A stretch of 50,545 nucleotides of DNA from an uncultured Tenacibaculum sp. (GTDB lineage Bacteria > Bacteroidota > Bacteroidia > Flavobacteriales > Flavobacteriaceae). The notes under the pieces are model-generated. The model had not been told where the DNA came from and ran no database searches. It saw only the letters and a program-made list of their open reading frames with translations. The position numbers were made by a program, and so were the translations under genes. Shown here one piece after another: positions 41,719 through 50,486 of this stretch; position 1 is the stretch's first letter, and each line of letters begins with the position of its first letter. Location of the stretch: positions 1-50,545 of the forward strand of contig CAKZVD010000051.1 of assembly GCA_937922085.1 (NCBI GenBank). Direction: 5' to 3'.

Positions 41719-42762
41719 TTAAATAGTAATTACCTTTTGTGTATATAATTTTTCTTTTTGTTTTATATATTCTTTAAATATAGTAAACAAAACATCTTCA
41801 TAGTTTTCTTTTAAAATAGCACTGTTTTTATTTTCAATATATTTTTTAATAACAATACTAGCTTTATTACAACAAAATATAGTATTCGAAATTCCATGAG
41901 ATGATATTGGATCAAAAGCCATTGCAGCATCTCCTATAGCTAACCAATTATCACCAACAATATGTAAAGGTTTTGAAGAGTTTGCTTTTTTTCCAATTAC
42001 TTTAAAGATACCTTCATTAGGTAAACAGTTTTTTAATATCTGAGTATTAGAAAGTATTTTGTTCCAATTTTTGTATGCCTTAAAAAGGTTAAAATTGGTG
42101 TTAGATTTAGAAATGTATAAGGTTATAATTCTTGTGGTTTCATTTAAGTCGGAAACAGTACCCCAACCGTTATTAAAAGTTTCAGTAAAAAAACCATATT
42201 TTAAATGCATCTCATTTTTAGGGATGTAGCAAATAAAAGCAAAGGTGTCATCATAATCTATAGAAGGAATTCCTAATTGTTTAAGTAATGCTCTTTTTCT
42301 ACCAGTAGCATCAATAATAATTTTACTTTCAATTTCATAAGTTTTTGTTTTATTTTCTATTGTAACAAATGTGGTCTCTTTCTTTTTGTCAATTTCTTTT
42401 ATTAAATCATATGTAATACTATTGTTTGAAGCTGTTTTTTCTAATTGTTTTAATAGTAGTTGTTTGTTTAATTTAAGACCATATTTATATGGGTTATAAT
42501 TAAAAAAACCTTGATCTAAAATTTTGACACTATTCCATTTAGATTGATATCCATAAGTTTTAGAAGAAGTTTCTTCAAAAACAGTTAACAAATCTAATTG
42601 ATTAAGAAGTGTTAAGGTAGAAGGAGGGATTGTTTCAGATAAAGGGGAAGTGTTTTTATGCCCTCTATCTAATAAAATTGAGTTTATTCCTTTTTGTTTT
42701 AATAAAACACTTAAAAGAATTCCTGAGATTCCTTTACCAATTATTAGTACATCTGTTTTCAT
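41719..42762 (-). CDS. lodB: LodB-like FAD-dependent oxidoreductase
   Basis: The 347-residue flavoprotein has the dinucleotide-binding G-K-G-I-S-G (residues 9-14) and a C-terminal FAD motif G-D-A-A-M-A-F-D-P-I-S-S-H-G, like tryptophan halogenase or geranylgeranyl reductase families. LodB proteins are needed to build the cysteine-tryptophylquinone (CTQ) cofactor of the partner LodA-type oxidase, encoded 20 bases upstream. The gene order lodA-lodB and spacing support this. The symbol is by family analogy and its exact chemistry is not shown. Confidence 0.82.
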   Translation of the reverse strand: MKTDVLIIGKGISGILLSVLLKQKGINSILLDRGHKNTSPLSETIPPSTLTLLNQLDLLTVFEETSSKTYGYQSKWNSVKILDQGFFNYNPYKYGLKLNKQLLLKQLEKTASNNSITYDLIKEIDKKKETTFVTIENKTKTYEIESKIIIDATGRKRALLKQLGIPSIDYDDTFAFICYIPKNEMHLKYGFFTETFNNGWGTVSDLNETTRIITLYISKSNTNFNLFKAYKNWNKILSNTQILKNCLPNEGIFKVIGKKANSSKPLHIVGDNWLAIGDAAMAFDPISSHGISNTIFCCNKASIVIKKYIENKNSAILKENYEDVLFTIFKEYIKQKEKLYTQKVITI

Positions 42763-42782
42763 AAGAATCTCAGGAATTATAA

Positions 42783-45209
42783 TTATTTGAATACTAAGTA
42801 AAATTTAGACGAAGATTCTGCCCCGCCACATTTGTCTATATAATTGATTTCTATGTTTACAAAAGAATTGCTATATTTTTCTAAAAAAGGAGAGATCTCT
42901 ATAGGAGAAGTTGGAGTGATTTTTCCACTACAACCATCGCTAAAATCAACATTTAAAATAGATTTTCCATTTATTTGTAGTTCTAAAACATCGTCAACAA
43001 ATACATCACCTGTTCCATCTGGATTAGAAGATAAATAAGCATCTTTACCTGAAGGAATCCAAACCATTTCTTTAGTATTAGAATAAAAGATATTAGGAGG
43101 AGGTAGTGTTACTTTTTTATTAGGATATGCTTTACCTAAAAAAACAGCAGTTTTGTTTTTTACATTTTTACTTTCTGCAGCAACATAAACAGTCTTTGGA
43201 ACACCATCTACATTTGCCTTTCTTGCAGCAACAACACCAATGTTTTTCCATTTATAAACCATGTTTATCAATCCATTTAAATAACCACCCTCTGCGTGAT
43301 ACCCTACGTAACCTGTATCAGTGGTCATTAACCAAGGAGACCTATTAGCATATAAATATTCAACAGTATTAGGTGTAAGCTTTGTATTTCTCATAGCTAC
43401 TAAACTTTCTTCTGTAAGAACATCGACAGGTAAATTTGCTGCCCACCATGCAGGAATTGGATATTGGCTATCTAAAAATACTTTTTGACAGCTTCCCGCA
43501 TCAGATTGCCAAGGAATTCCCATCCATTTTGTTAAATCACCAGGGGTAGTTTTCCATAACCAGTGTTTAGAATTATCTGGTTTTATAGAATCATTCACAT
43601 CATCAGAATCCATTTGAAACCCAAAATCATTATAAAAAATTTGAGATTGTTCTTTTTTAGAAGCGGTATTAATTCTAATTTCTCTAAGACCGAAAAGACA
43701 ATTGTTATGAGTAACTTCAGGATATACTAAGGTGTTTTCTTTGTACATTTCTTTATGTCTCATAGGCCAAGTTAGTTCCACGCCAGGATGAAATCCACCC
43801 CCGTATAAAGTCTCAAGTACTGCTTTTGTCATTAATAGAGCACTTTTTGAAGGATCTTTAGCAGCTTCTAAGTATTGCTTTCTATAATATTCACCAGTGT
43901 CTTGCATGTTTTTAAAATCCTTTTCTAAAGGTTTAAAGTTTCCATCTCTCCATTTTTTTAACTCATCATATAATATTGGAGGAATAGCAAACCATTGTGC
44001 AGGGCTACCAGGATAATTTATTCCATCTCCAGGATAAAAAGGATATTTAATTTCCTCATTACCGCTTCCTATATTAGTAATGTCTGTAACGCTTTTACTA
44101 GGTATAATAGGTTCATTGTTATAGTTGTATAATGGGTCTCTAAATAGATTAAATATTTTTTCTCGTAAAGGTTTAGCTTCTTCAGAATTGTTAAATAATA
44201 ATTTAAATTCGCCTTTTTCTATAATTTGATCAATAGTTTCTCTGAAAGAGGGAGATAAGAAATCACTTAAGTTTACCCATTGCATTCTGTACAATCTATA
44301 AAAAACAGGAAATATTGAACTGAAATCTGCTTCATGAGAATCTATGTGTATACCACTAACAAGATCATACATGGTAGCTAATGGTTGAATTTGAGGTGCG
44401 TAATCTGGTGGGGCAGTAGCAATCCAAGCAGCAGATTCAGCATTGTTTAATTCGTAGATAGTATCTCCAATAGTTACTCTAGCTGTTACACGTCCATCAC
44501 AAATATCATCATACCAATTTGAATTATCAGCAAAATCTGTATTTAAATCTGATGGGTTTAAAGCTGCAGATACACCATCTCCAGGGTAAAAAATTAAAGT
44601 ACCTTCATCATATTCTATAGCTCCTAAATTTACGTCTTTAGAAGTAGTTTTCATTGCAGAAGCAATTTTACTATCGGTTTCATTTTCTAAAGGGAAAGGA
44701 AACTGTCCTCCTATAATTTGATTTTTATTAGAATCGCTTACACTTACAGCTTTTGGACTGTTTACTAACTCTTTTCTGTAATTAATATCTCCAGAGTTAA
44801 TTAATGTTTGATTTAAAACATTTGGATTTCTTCTAGAGGTACTTATACCAGGTGCAATTTCGTTTTTATAAAAATTAGGGCTTAAATTTTGATTTTTTGT
44901 TTTAAGAGATAAATCTAAGCTATTATTAAAATCGTACCAAAACGGTTTTTTATTAGCTACTTCAACTGTCCATTCTACTTTACAGCTATTGATATCTAAC
45001 TTTTTAGTAGGGACGCCGTTTTTATCACATTCATAAATATAAAATCGTTGTGCTTGTTTTTTTAAAGCGCCATCTTTTGTGTAAAATTCTAAATTTTCAT
45101 TGTATAAATTTTCCCAAGGAATTTCTGGAGTAAATACAACATCATCTTTTTTAGCAGGACCGTTTCCTAGCCTTGCTATACCTATTGAAGGATAAATACG
45201 TAGTTTCAT
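42783..45209 (-). CDS. lodA: LodA/GoxA-like CTQ-dependent oxidase
   Basis: This 808-residue quinoprotein oxidase shows the family start Y-P-S-I-G-I-A-R-L-G-N-G, and G-I-P-W-Q-S-D-A-G-S-C with Asp570 and Cys574 in the D-x3-C arrangement used for CTQ formation (Asp512/Cys516 in LodA). R-S-P-W (Trp626) is the best candidate for the modified tryptophan. Known members oxidise lysine or glycine, releasing H2O2; the length is closer to glycine oxidases such as PlGoxA (about 816). No signal peptide is seen, which does not exclude secretion in this family. Confidence 0.85.
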   Translation of the reverse strand: MKLRIYPSIGIARLGNGPAKKDDVVFTPEIPWENLYNENLEFYTKDGALKKQAQRFYIYECDKNGVPTKKLDINSCKVEWTVEVANKKPFWYDFNNSLDLSLKTKNQNLSPNFYKNEIAPGISTSRRNPNVLNQTLINSGDINYRKELVNSPKAVSVSDSNKNQIIGGQFPFPLENETDSKIASAMKTTSKDVNLGAIEYDEGTLIFYPGDGVSAALNPSDLNTDFADNSNWYDDICDGRVTARVTIGDTIYELNNAESAAWIATAPPDYAPQIQPLATMYDLVSGIHIDSHEADFSSIFPVFYRLYRMQWVNLSDFLSPSFRETIDQIIEKGEFKLLFNNSEEAKPLREKIFNLFRDPLYNYNNEPIIPSKSVTDITNIGSGNEEIKYPFYPGDGINYPGSPAQWFAIPPILYDELKKWRDGNFKPLEKDFKNMQDTGEYYRKQYLEAAKDPSKSALLMTKAVLETLYGGGFHPGVELTWPMRHKEMYKENTLVYPEVTHNNCLFGLREIRINTASKKEQSQIFYNDFGFQMDSDDVNDSIKPDNSKHWLWKTTPGDLTKWMGIPWQSDAGSCQKVFLDSQYPIPAWWAANLPVDVLTEESLVAMRNTKLTPNTVEYLYANRSPWLMTTDTGYVGYHAEGGYLNGLINMVYKWKNIGVVAARKANVDGVPKTVYVAAESKNVKNKTAVFLGKAYPNKKVTLPPPNIFYSNTKEMVWIPSGKDAYLSSNPDGTGDVFVDDVLELQINGKSILNVDFSDGCSGKITPTSPIEISPFLEKYSNSFVNIEINYIDKCGGAESSSKFYLVFK

Positions 45210-45330
45210 CGTAGTTTAAGTTTTGGTTATACAGTATTAGTTTTTATGCTTGCTATATAAAACTACAGATAAATAAAAAATAAATATTTTATAAATGCAT
45301 GAGTGCTTCCTTTTGAAGTATGAGCGTAAA

Positions 45331-45360
45331 AAAACGTCTAAAATTGATTTTAGACGTTTT
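45331..45360 (-). terminator. terminator after the DUF2723 gene
   Basis: AAAACGTCTAAAAT and its complement give a 14-bp stem with a two-base loop and flanking A/T runs. It lies 22 bases past the stop at 45382 and insulates the following lodA gene, which must then be served by its own promoter in the 120 bases upstream of 45209. Confidence 0.85.
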
Positions 45361-45381
45361 TTATAGAACTGTAATTTAAGT

Positions 45382-48300
45382 TTATGGTTTTTTTGCTGAA
45401 TCAAGAATTGATTCAATAGAATCTAAAACCTTATTACTATTAGCAGTTTCAATAGAATCTAACATTTGCATTTCAAATTCACTTTTTGTTTCTGGTTGAT
45501 TTGGCATTTCAACTAAGTGATTTAGTAATGATAGTTTTTTCTCAAATTGATCTTCGATAGAACTGCTGTATTTTTGATCATCAAATTGTCTTATCTGCGC
45601 TAAAATATTTTGATACATAAAAGCAGTAGTTTCGAGTTCTTCACCAATATAGTTGATATCATCATAAGTACTATAATGTTCAATTTGTTGTTGAAAAATA
45701 TCAATTAAAGTTTCTGCAGTTTCACGTGCTTTATTAATATCTCCTATTTTGTAATACAATTCAGGGTATCCTAAAGAAATACTATAATGCCCAAAATCTT
45801 TTATTGGCATTTTATGTAATGATAAATCTAAAACGTCTTTAGCTGTTGCAGTATCTCCTTTTGTTAAGAATTCTTCTGATAAACGCATTAAATTGTTTCG
45901 TAATGAAATAGCATTTCGTTTAGATTGTTCGTCTAAATATATTTCTCCGTTATTAATTGTCTTCCAATCCCATTTTTTTACATTCTCATACATCTTTTCA
46001 GGATCAATTCTTCCCATGTCAAACATCGATCTTCCGGCAATAGGAGTTTTTATAGGAACTAATTTAAAAGACATACCATCTAACTGTAAATAATCTTTCA
46101 TCCAAATGTATTCTTCATCCGCATTAGCTCCTCCTGTAAAGTAAATAGGACGTTTCCAATCAAAATTATTTAAAATATCGAGCATTAGAATTCGATTTTT
46201 AGTAATTCCTTCACCAATTTGAATGTCTATATAATCTACTATTTTATCAGCATCTTTAGGATCCACAATTCCATACTTTAAAGCATTTTCTTTATTTACA
46301 GGAACTCTTATGTTCTTAGTAGGATATATTTTTTCTTTTAACCCGCTTTCAGTTTCAATATAAGTACCTTCATTATCAGTAGCAATCCATTTCATAAAAG
46401 TATCTAAAGGTAAAGTAGAGTCTTTTAATTTAGGGTGCGGCATATGGTATGCGATATCTAAGGTTCCATGTCTGTATTGTTGATGTTCTAATTTTGAAGG
46501 AATAGGATCTGCATCATACGTTTTTTTCTTCATCTGGTCTATATACCAATCTGTAGCAAATAAACTTGTGTTTATCACTTTAATATCTCTTCGCACACCT
46601 TCTATTTGTTGCATATACCAAAGAGGGAATGTATCATTATCTCCTATGGTAAAAATAATAGCATTCGGATCGCAACTTTCTAAATAGGTTTGTGCATTTA
46701 ATTGCGCAATATATCGATCACCTCTATCATGATCATCCCAATTTTGGAAGCCCATTAAAGCTGGTACAGCTAATAAAGAAATTGCAGATATAGCAATTGC
46801 TATTATTGGTTTTTTAGCATACATTTTTAAAGATTCATATATAGCTAATACACCAAAGCCAATCCAGATGGCAAATACATAAAAGGAGCCAACTACAGCA
46901 TAATCTCGTTCTCTAGGTTCAAAAGGTTTTGGGTTGGTGTAAAATATAATAGCGAATCCAGTAAAAGCAAAAAACAAAGCTAATATGTACCAGTTATTTT
47001 TATCTTTATTTAAGTGATACAATAGACCTATGATACCAAGTATTAAAGGTAAGAAAAAGTAAGTGTTTCTACCTTTATTATTTTTAACATCATCGGGCAA
47101 TTTTTCTTGAGAACCTAAGAAAAATTCATCTATAGGTTTTATACCACTTAGCCAATTTCCATCATTATTCATGTGACCTTGTACATCATTTTGACGTCCT
47201 ACAAAATTCCACATAAAATAACGCCCATACATATAACCAAATTGATAACTGATCATAAATCGTAAGTTTTCAGCAAAAGAAGGTCTTTTTTTACTGTTAG
47301 AAGGAATGCCAGCTATTTGTTTATAATATTGTTCAGCTCCAGGATCTACCATTCTAGGAATGAATCCTTTATGTTTGTCAGACCACTTAGGTATTACATT
47401 TTTGTATTGATTTACAATTTCATACTTACCATTAATTTTCTCATACTTCGGTTTGTCATCTTTATAAACGCTCACCAATTCACCTCTTGAATTTCTTCTA
47501 GTCTCTTGTTCTCTATTAAAAGCAAATGAATAATAGTTGTCATAAAACACATTAGAATCACCATATTGTTCACGATTATAATAAGCCAATAATTCTCTGG
47601 CACTAGAAGGATTGTTTTCGTTTACAATGGTATCTGCATTAGCTCTAATTGGTAGCATTAACCAAGAAGAAAACCCAAGCATTATAAAAAGAACAGCTAA
47701 AATAGCTGTGTTTGCTATAAGCATTTGCTTTTTTCTAGTGTATTTTAATCCAAAATAAAAGAGAGCAATTAAAATAAGACCAGCTATTATAGAACCAGAG
47801 TTATAAGGTAGGCCGATTGAGTTTATAAAAAACAATTCTGAAACACTAAAAAACTTTAATGTAAAAGGAAATAGAAATTTAAAAACAAAGGCAAGTACTA
47901 AAATAGAAACTATAGTAGCAATTGCAGTTTTTTTAATAGTTCGTTCTTTGTAGTTTTTAAAATAATACAGCATTACAATAGCCGGTATTACCAATAAAGA
48001 TAATATGTGAACACCAAAAGATAAACCAACCACAAAACTTATTAGTAACAGCCATTTGTTACCTCTAGGTTCAAACATTTCATTTTCCCAGCGTAAACCA
48101 AGCCAAAATAACAAAGCCATTAAAAAAGAAGACATCGCATACACTTCTCCTTCTACTGCACTAAACCAAAAACTATCAGAAAATGTATATGCTAGTGAGC
48201 CTACTAAACCACTTCCTAAAATAGCTATTTTTCCACCAGTTTCTAATAAGCTATCTTTAATAGCTGTTTTTTTAGAGATGTCAGTATTTAAATTAGCGAT

Positions 48301-48654
48301 TTTTTCTTCTACTTCTAATAAACGATCTTTAAGTAATATTCTTTTAGCTAAATCAGTAATAGTCCAAAACATGAATAAAATTGTAAAAGCACTTGCAAGA
48401 CCAGACATGAAGTTTACCATTTTAGCCCATTGGCTAGGATCATTTGTAAACATAGCAAAGAACGCTCCTAACATTTGAAAAAGAGGGGCTCCTGGCGGGT
48501 GACCAACCTCAAGATTAACAGCCGTTGATATGTATTCTCCACAATCCCAAAAACTTACTGTTGGTTCTAGTGTTAAAGTATAAGTTATAAATGCAATTGT
48601 GAATGAAACCCACCCTAAAATAATATTCCATTTATTGTAACTAAAGTCTTTCAT
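45382..48654 (-). CDS. DUF2723 protein, large membrane glycosyltransferase (GT117-like)
   Basis: The 1090-residue protein has the DUF2723 start: I-T-Y-T-L-T-L-E-P-T-V-S-F-W-D-C-G-E-Y-I and N-L-E-V-G-H-P-P-G-A-P-L-F-Q. Roughly 10-12 membrane helices follow (residues about 12-350 and 525-650). A soluble part with the R-E-R-D-Y-A-V and T-I-G-D-N-D-T-F-P-L-W-Y stretches and a helical C-terminus complete it. The acidic W-D-C-G-E region matches the catalytic loop of GT-C enzymes such as protein mannosyltransferases. Surface protein glycosylation is a plausible task. Confidence 0.92.
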   Translation of the reverse strand: MKDFSYNKWNIILGWVSFTIAFITYTLTLEPTVSFWDCGEYISTAVNLEVGHPPGAPLFQMLGAFFAMFTNDPSQWAKMVNFMSGLASAFTILFMFWTITDLAKRILLKDRLLEVEEKIANLNTDISKKTAIKDSLLETGGKIAILGSGLVGSLAYTFSDSFWFSAVEGEVYAMSSFLMALLFWLGLRWENEMFEPRGNKWLLLISFVVGLSFGVHILSLLVIPAIVMLYYFKNYKERTIKKTAIATIVSILVLAFVFKFLFPFTLKFFSVSELFFINSIGLPYNSGSIIAGLILIALFYFGLKYTRKKQMLIANTAILAVLFIMLGFSSWLMLPIRANADTIVNENNPSSARELLAYYNREQYGDSNVFYDNYYSFAFNREQETRRNSRGELVSVYKDDKPKYEKINGKYEIVNQYKNVIPKWSDKHKGFIPRMVDPGAEQYYKQIAGIPSNSKKRPSFAENLRFMISYQFGYMYGRYFMWNFVGRQNDVQGHMNNDGNWLSGIKPIDEFFLGSQEKLPDDVKNNKGRNTYFFLPLILGIIGLLYHLNKDKNNWYILALFFAFTGFAIIFYTNPKPFEPRERDYAVVGSFYVFAIWIGFGVLAIYESLKMYAKKPIIAIAISAISLLAVPALMGFQNWDDHDRGDRYIAQLNAQTYLESCDPNAIIFTIGDNDTFPLWYMQQIEGVRRDIKVINTSLFATDWYIDQMKKKTYDADPIPSKLEHQQYRHGTLDIAYHMPHPKLKDSTLPLDTFMKWIATDNEGTYIETESGLKEKIYPTKNIRVPVNKENALKYGIVDPKDADKIVDYIDIQIGEGITKNRILMLDILNNFDWKRPIYFTGGANADEEYIWMKDYLQLDGMSFKLVPIKTPIAGRSMFDMGRIDPEKMYENVKKWDWKTINNGEIYLDEQSKRNAISLRNNLMRLSEEFLTKGDTATAKDVLDLSLHKMPIKDFGHYSISLGYPELYYKIGDINKARETAETLIDIFQQQIEHYSTYDDINYIGEELETTAFMYQNILAQIRQFDDQKYSSSIEDQFEKKLSLLNHLVEMPNQPETKSEFEMQMLDSIETANSNKVLDSIESILDSAKKP

Positions 48655-48804
48655 AATCTATTCAAAAAAATCAATGCGAATGTACTAAATATTTTAAGTA
48701 AAAAAGTAGTGTTTATTATCATCTAATCAATAACAAACAAAAGTAAAAGAATGATAGTCGATATCTGGTAAAGTTCTGTTAAAAGAAAAAAAAGTAAAAA
48801 AACA

Positions 48805-48835
48805 TTTGCTGGTATGTAAGATTGTGTTATATTTG
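48805..48835 (+). promoter_or_regulatory. tRNA-Gln promoter
   Basis: TTTG (48805-48808) and TATATTTG (48828-48835) are separated by exactly 19 bases, a full match to the Bacteroidota consensus TTTG-N19-TANNTTTG. Transcription would begin near 48842, twelve bases before the tRNA. It is the strongest promoter seen in the window. Confidence 0.85.
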
Positions 48836-48853
48836 CACCCGGAATAACAATAA

Positions 48854-48925
48854 TGGCCTATGGTGTAATTGGTAACACACCGGTTTTTGGTACCGACATT
48901 CAAGGTTCGAGTCCTTGTAGGCCAA
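48854..48925 (+). tRNA. tRNA-Gln (anticodon TTG)
   Basis: The 72-base molecule folds as a full cloverleaf. The acceptor TGGCCTA pairs with TAGGCCA, the D stem is GTGT/ACAC, and the T stem is CAAGG/CCTTG with loop TTCGAGT. The anticodon loop TTTTGGT places TTG at positions 34-36 (reads CAA). The anticodon stem has one C-A mismatch at its base. CCA is not encoded. A strong promoter precedes it and a terminator follows three bases later. Confidence 0.95.
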
Positions 48926-48927
48926 CA

Positions 48928-48961
48928 AAAAACTCCAAGATTTTTTAATCTTGGAGTTTTT
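48928..48961. terminator. tRNA terminator, also usable by the convergent genes
   Basis: AAAAACTCCAAGATT and its exact complement form a 15-bp stem around four T residues, with T- and A-runs on each side. It ends the tRNA transcript and faces the end of the leftward amidase cassette (stop at 48984). Confidence 0.9.
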
Positions 48962-48983
48962 GCTTTTATATAGTTTTCTTTTT

Positions 48984-49310
48984 TTAGATGAATATTGCTT
49001 TTGAAATAAAACTAATAATAGTTTCAGTGATTTTGTTTTTAAAATGACCTAGGCTAATTTTTGAAATTCCAACCCCTTGAAGTGCCTTTAGGTGAAATAA
49101 GTTTTTCTGGCTTGTGATTAGCCATTCAAAGTCTTCAAGTGTTAAGTTGCCATTTTTTAAAAGAATTGTCCAGCGTTTTAATTTTTCTTTAGAAATTTCT
49201 AAAAACTCCTTAATGTCTTTTTTTGCCTCTTTAGTGTATCCTTTGTATTTTTGATTAAAAAGAATTTCTAAAGAATTTTCTAACTCATTTAACGTTTTTT
49301 CAAAATTCAT
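48984..49310 (-). CDS. hypothetical helical protein, 108 residues
   Basis: The protein is helical with a heptad-like charged region (about 10-50, E/K-rich). It then has K-A-L-Q-G-V-G-I-S-K-I-S-L-G-H-F and a hydrophobic end (I-S-F-I-S-K-A-I-F-I), giving a possible C-terminal membrane contact. It begins five bases after the lipoprotein gene's stop and is last in the amidase cassette. I do not recognise it. Genes of similar size follow lysis enzymes in phage-like tail clusters. Confidence 0.45.
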   Translation of the reverse strand: MNFEKTLNELENSLEILFNQKYKGYTKEAKKDIKEFLEISKEKLKRWTILLKNGNLTLEDFEWLITSQKNLFHLKALQGVGISKISLGHFKNKITETIISFISKAIFI

Positions 49311-49315
49311 GGCAA

Positions 49316-49765
49316 TTAATTTGATGAGATTATTTGTAGCAATTGATTCTTAATTTCTGGTTCTTTTTTTCCTTCATATTGAATTAAAATATTCATTGCC
49401 TCTGTAATTTGTTGTTTAGCTTCTTTTATGAAGAAGGAATTCAATGTTTTTTTATCTTTCCATCTTTTAAAGAAGGCAGAGAGTAAGTTTTTTTCCTTAT
49501 TAGATAGTATTTTCCATATTTCATAGGTGATTTCATTGTTGGGTTTGTATTTCTCGTATTCTAAAATTTTTTCAATTTCGTTCTCAAGTTTTTGTACTTC
49601 CAATTTATGGTCTTCATAGTTGAGGGTAGCTTTATCGATTAATTTTAGGGCATCAAATTTTATTTCAATAGTTTTTTGATAAGAATACTGATCAAATGGT
49701 GCCGTCTTTAATGAACCACACGATATAAATAGTGTGGTCATAAAAATTAAAATATACTTTTTCAT
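49316..49765 (-). CDS. putative lipoprotein in the amidase cassette
   Basis: The 149-residue product has a signal ending in L-F-I-S-C-G-S, with Cys16 for lipidation. The mature part is a helix-rich chain with repeated E/K heptads (about 50-80), suggesting a coiled coil. Such short coiled-coil lipoproteins can act as spanin-like or inner cell-envelope linkers in lysis cassettes. The family is unknown. It starts 12 bases after the amidase stop, so it is probably cotranslated with it. Confidence 0.5.
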   Translation of the reverse strand: MKKYILIFMTTLFISCGSLKTAPFDQYSYQKTIEIKFDALKLIDKATLNYEDHKLEVQKLENEIEKILEYEKYKPNNEITYEIWKILSNKEKNLLSAFFKRWKDKKTLNSFFIKEAKQQITEAMNILIQYEGKKEPEIKNQLLQIISSN

Positions 49766-49777
49766 AATGAATTTAGC

Positions 49778-50371
49778 TTAAAATATTTCTTTTTGAACTC
49801 TTAATATAGCTTCTATGTGGTAATTGATTATTTGTTGGCGTCCTTTTTTAGTGTTCAAAATAGTCTTAAACTCTTCAAGGTTATCCATAAAAAAACTTTC
49901 GGTTAAAACGGCAGGCATTTTTGTTTTGGTAAGAACATAAAATCGTCTTTCTTTATCTAGATCACCATCACTAAAATCTGTTCTTAATCTGTTGTTAGGG
50001 AATTCTCTTTTGAATTCTTGACCAAAAATTGTAGCAATTTTGTCGCTTTTGGTATCGCCAGGAGAGGTAAACATCTCGCTGCCATGCCCTCCACCAGCAT
50101 TTGAATGGATGCTTAAATAAAAGCAAGAGCCTTTAGGGTATTTGTTAGCTCGGTTTACTCTGGTTTCTAATCTAACATCTCTGTATTCTGGAGCAATGTT
50201 AACATATGGAATGTTTAATTTAGTTAATTCTTCTATTATTCCAGAAACAATAGCTCTATTAAATTCTCCTTCGTAAATAATACCATCTTTCCCCCAATCT
50301 TTTCTTTTACCTTTTGTTTGGTATTTGCCATTGATTAATCCTCCATGGCCATTGTCTAATAGTACAATCAT
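49778..50371 (-). CDS. N-acetylmuramoyl-L-alanine amidase
   Basis: This 197-residue zinc amidase of the Amidase_3 type cleaves the lactyl-peptide bond in peptidoglycan. Zinc and catalytic residues are visible as N-G-H-G-G, Y-E-G-E-F-N, S-I-H-S-N-A-G-G and T-E-S-F-F-M-D-N near the end. No signal peptide is present, as in phage endolysin-like or injection-tail amidases. I use the ATG at 50371; a TTG at 50380 would add three residues. It heads the leftward three-gene cassette, next to an IS200-like end. Confidence 0.88.
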   Translation of the reverse strand: MIVLLDNGHGGLINGKYQTKGKRKDWGKDGIIYEGEFNRAIVSGIIEELTKLNIPYVNIAPEYRDVRLETRVNRANKYPKGSCFYLSIHSNAGGGHGSEMFTSPGDTKSDKIATIFGQEFKREFPNNRLRTDFSDGDLDKERRFYVLTKTKMPAVLTESFFMDNLEEFKTILNTKKGRQQIINYHIEAILRVQKEIF

Positions 50372-50434
50372 AGTTTTCAATTTTTTTTGTAAAGCTAAAG
50401 TAGGCTTTTATTGGTCTCAAAAATAGTTAAAACT

Positions 50435-50450
50435 ATGCACTTTAGTGCAT
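50435..50450. mobile_element. candidate IS200/IS605 left-end hairpin
   Basis: ATGCAC and GTGCAT form a 6-bp stem with loop TTTA about 36 bases before the transposase ATG, a position typical for the subterminal hairpin recognised by TnpA. A weaker hairpin (AAAGC ... GCTTT) lies close to 50390-50408. The element's boundary with the amidase gene is not resolved. Confidence 0.45.
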
Positions 50451-50474
50451 CTCGCTTTAGCTTCTAAAAAGATT

Positions 50475-50482
50475 TACCTTTG
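50475..50482 (+). promoter_or_regulatory. -7 box just before tnpA
   Basis: TACCTTTG fits TANNTTTG, ending five bases before the ATG. Transcription would start at or next to the start codon, so the mRNA would be nearly leaderless, which fits low expression of a transposase. Confidence 0.45.
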
Positions 50483-50486
50483 TTTA

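Noticed and set aside
48056..48478. Rightward frame of 140 codons
   Set aside because: It is antisense to the DUF2723 gene and codes for no recognisable domain.
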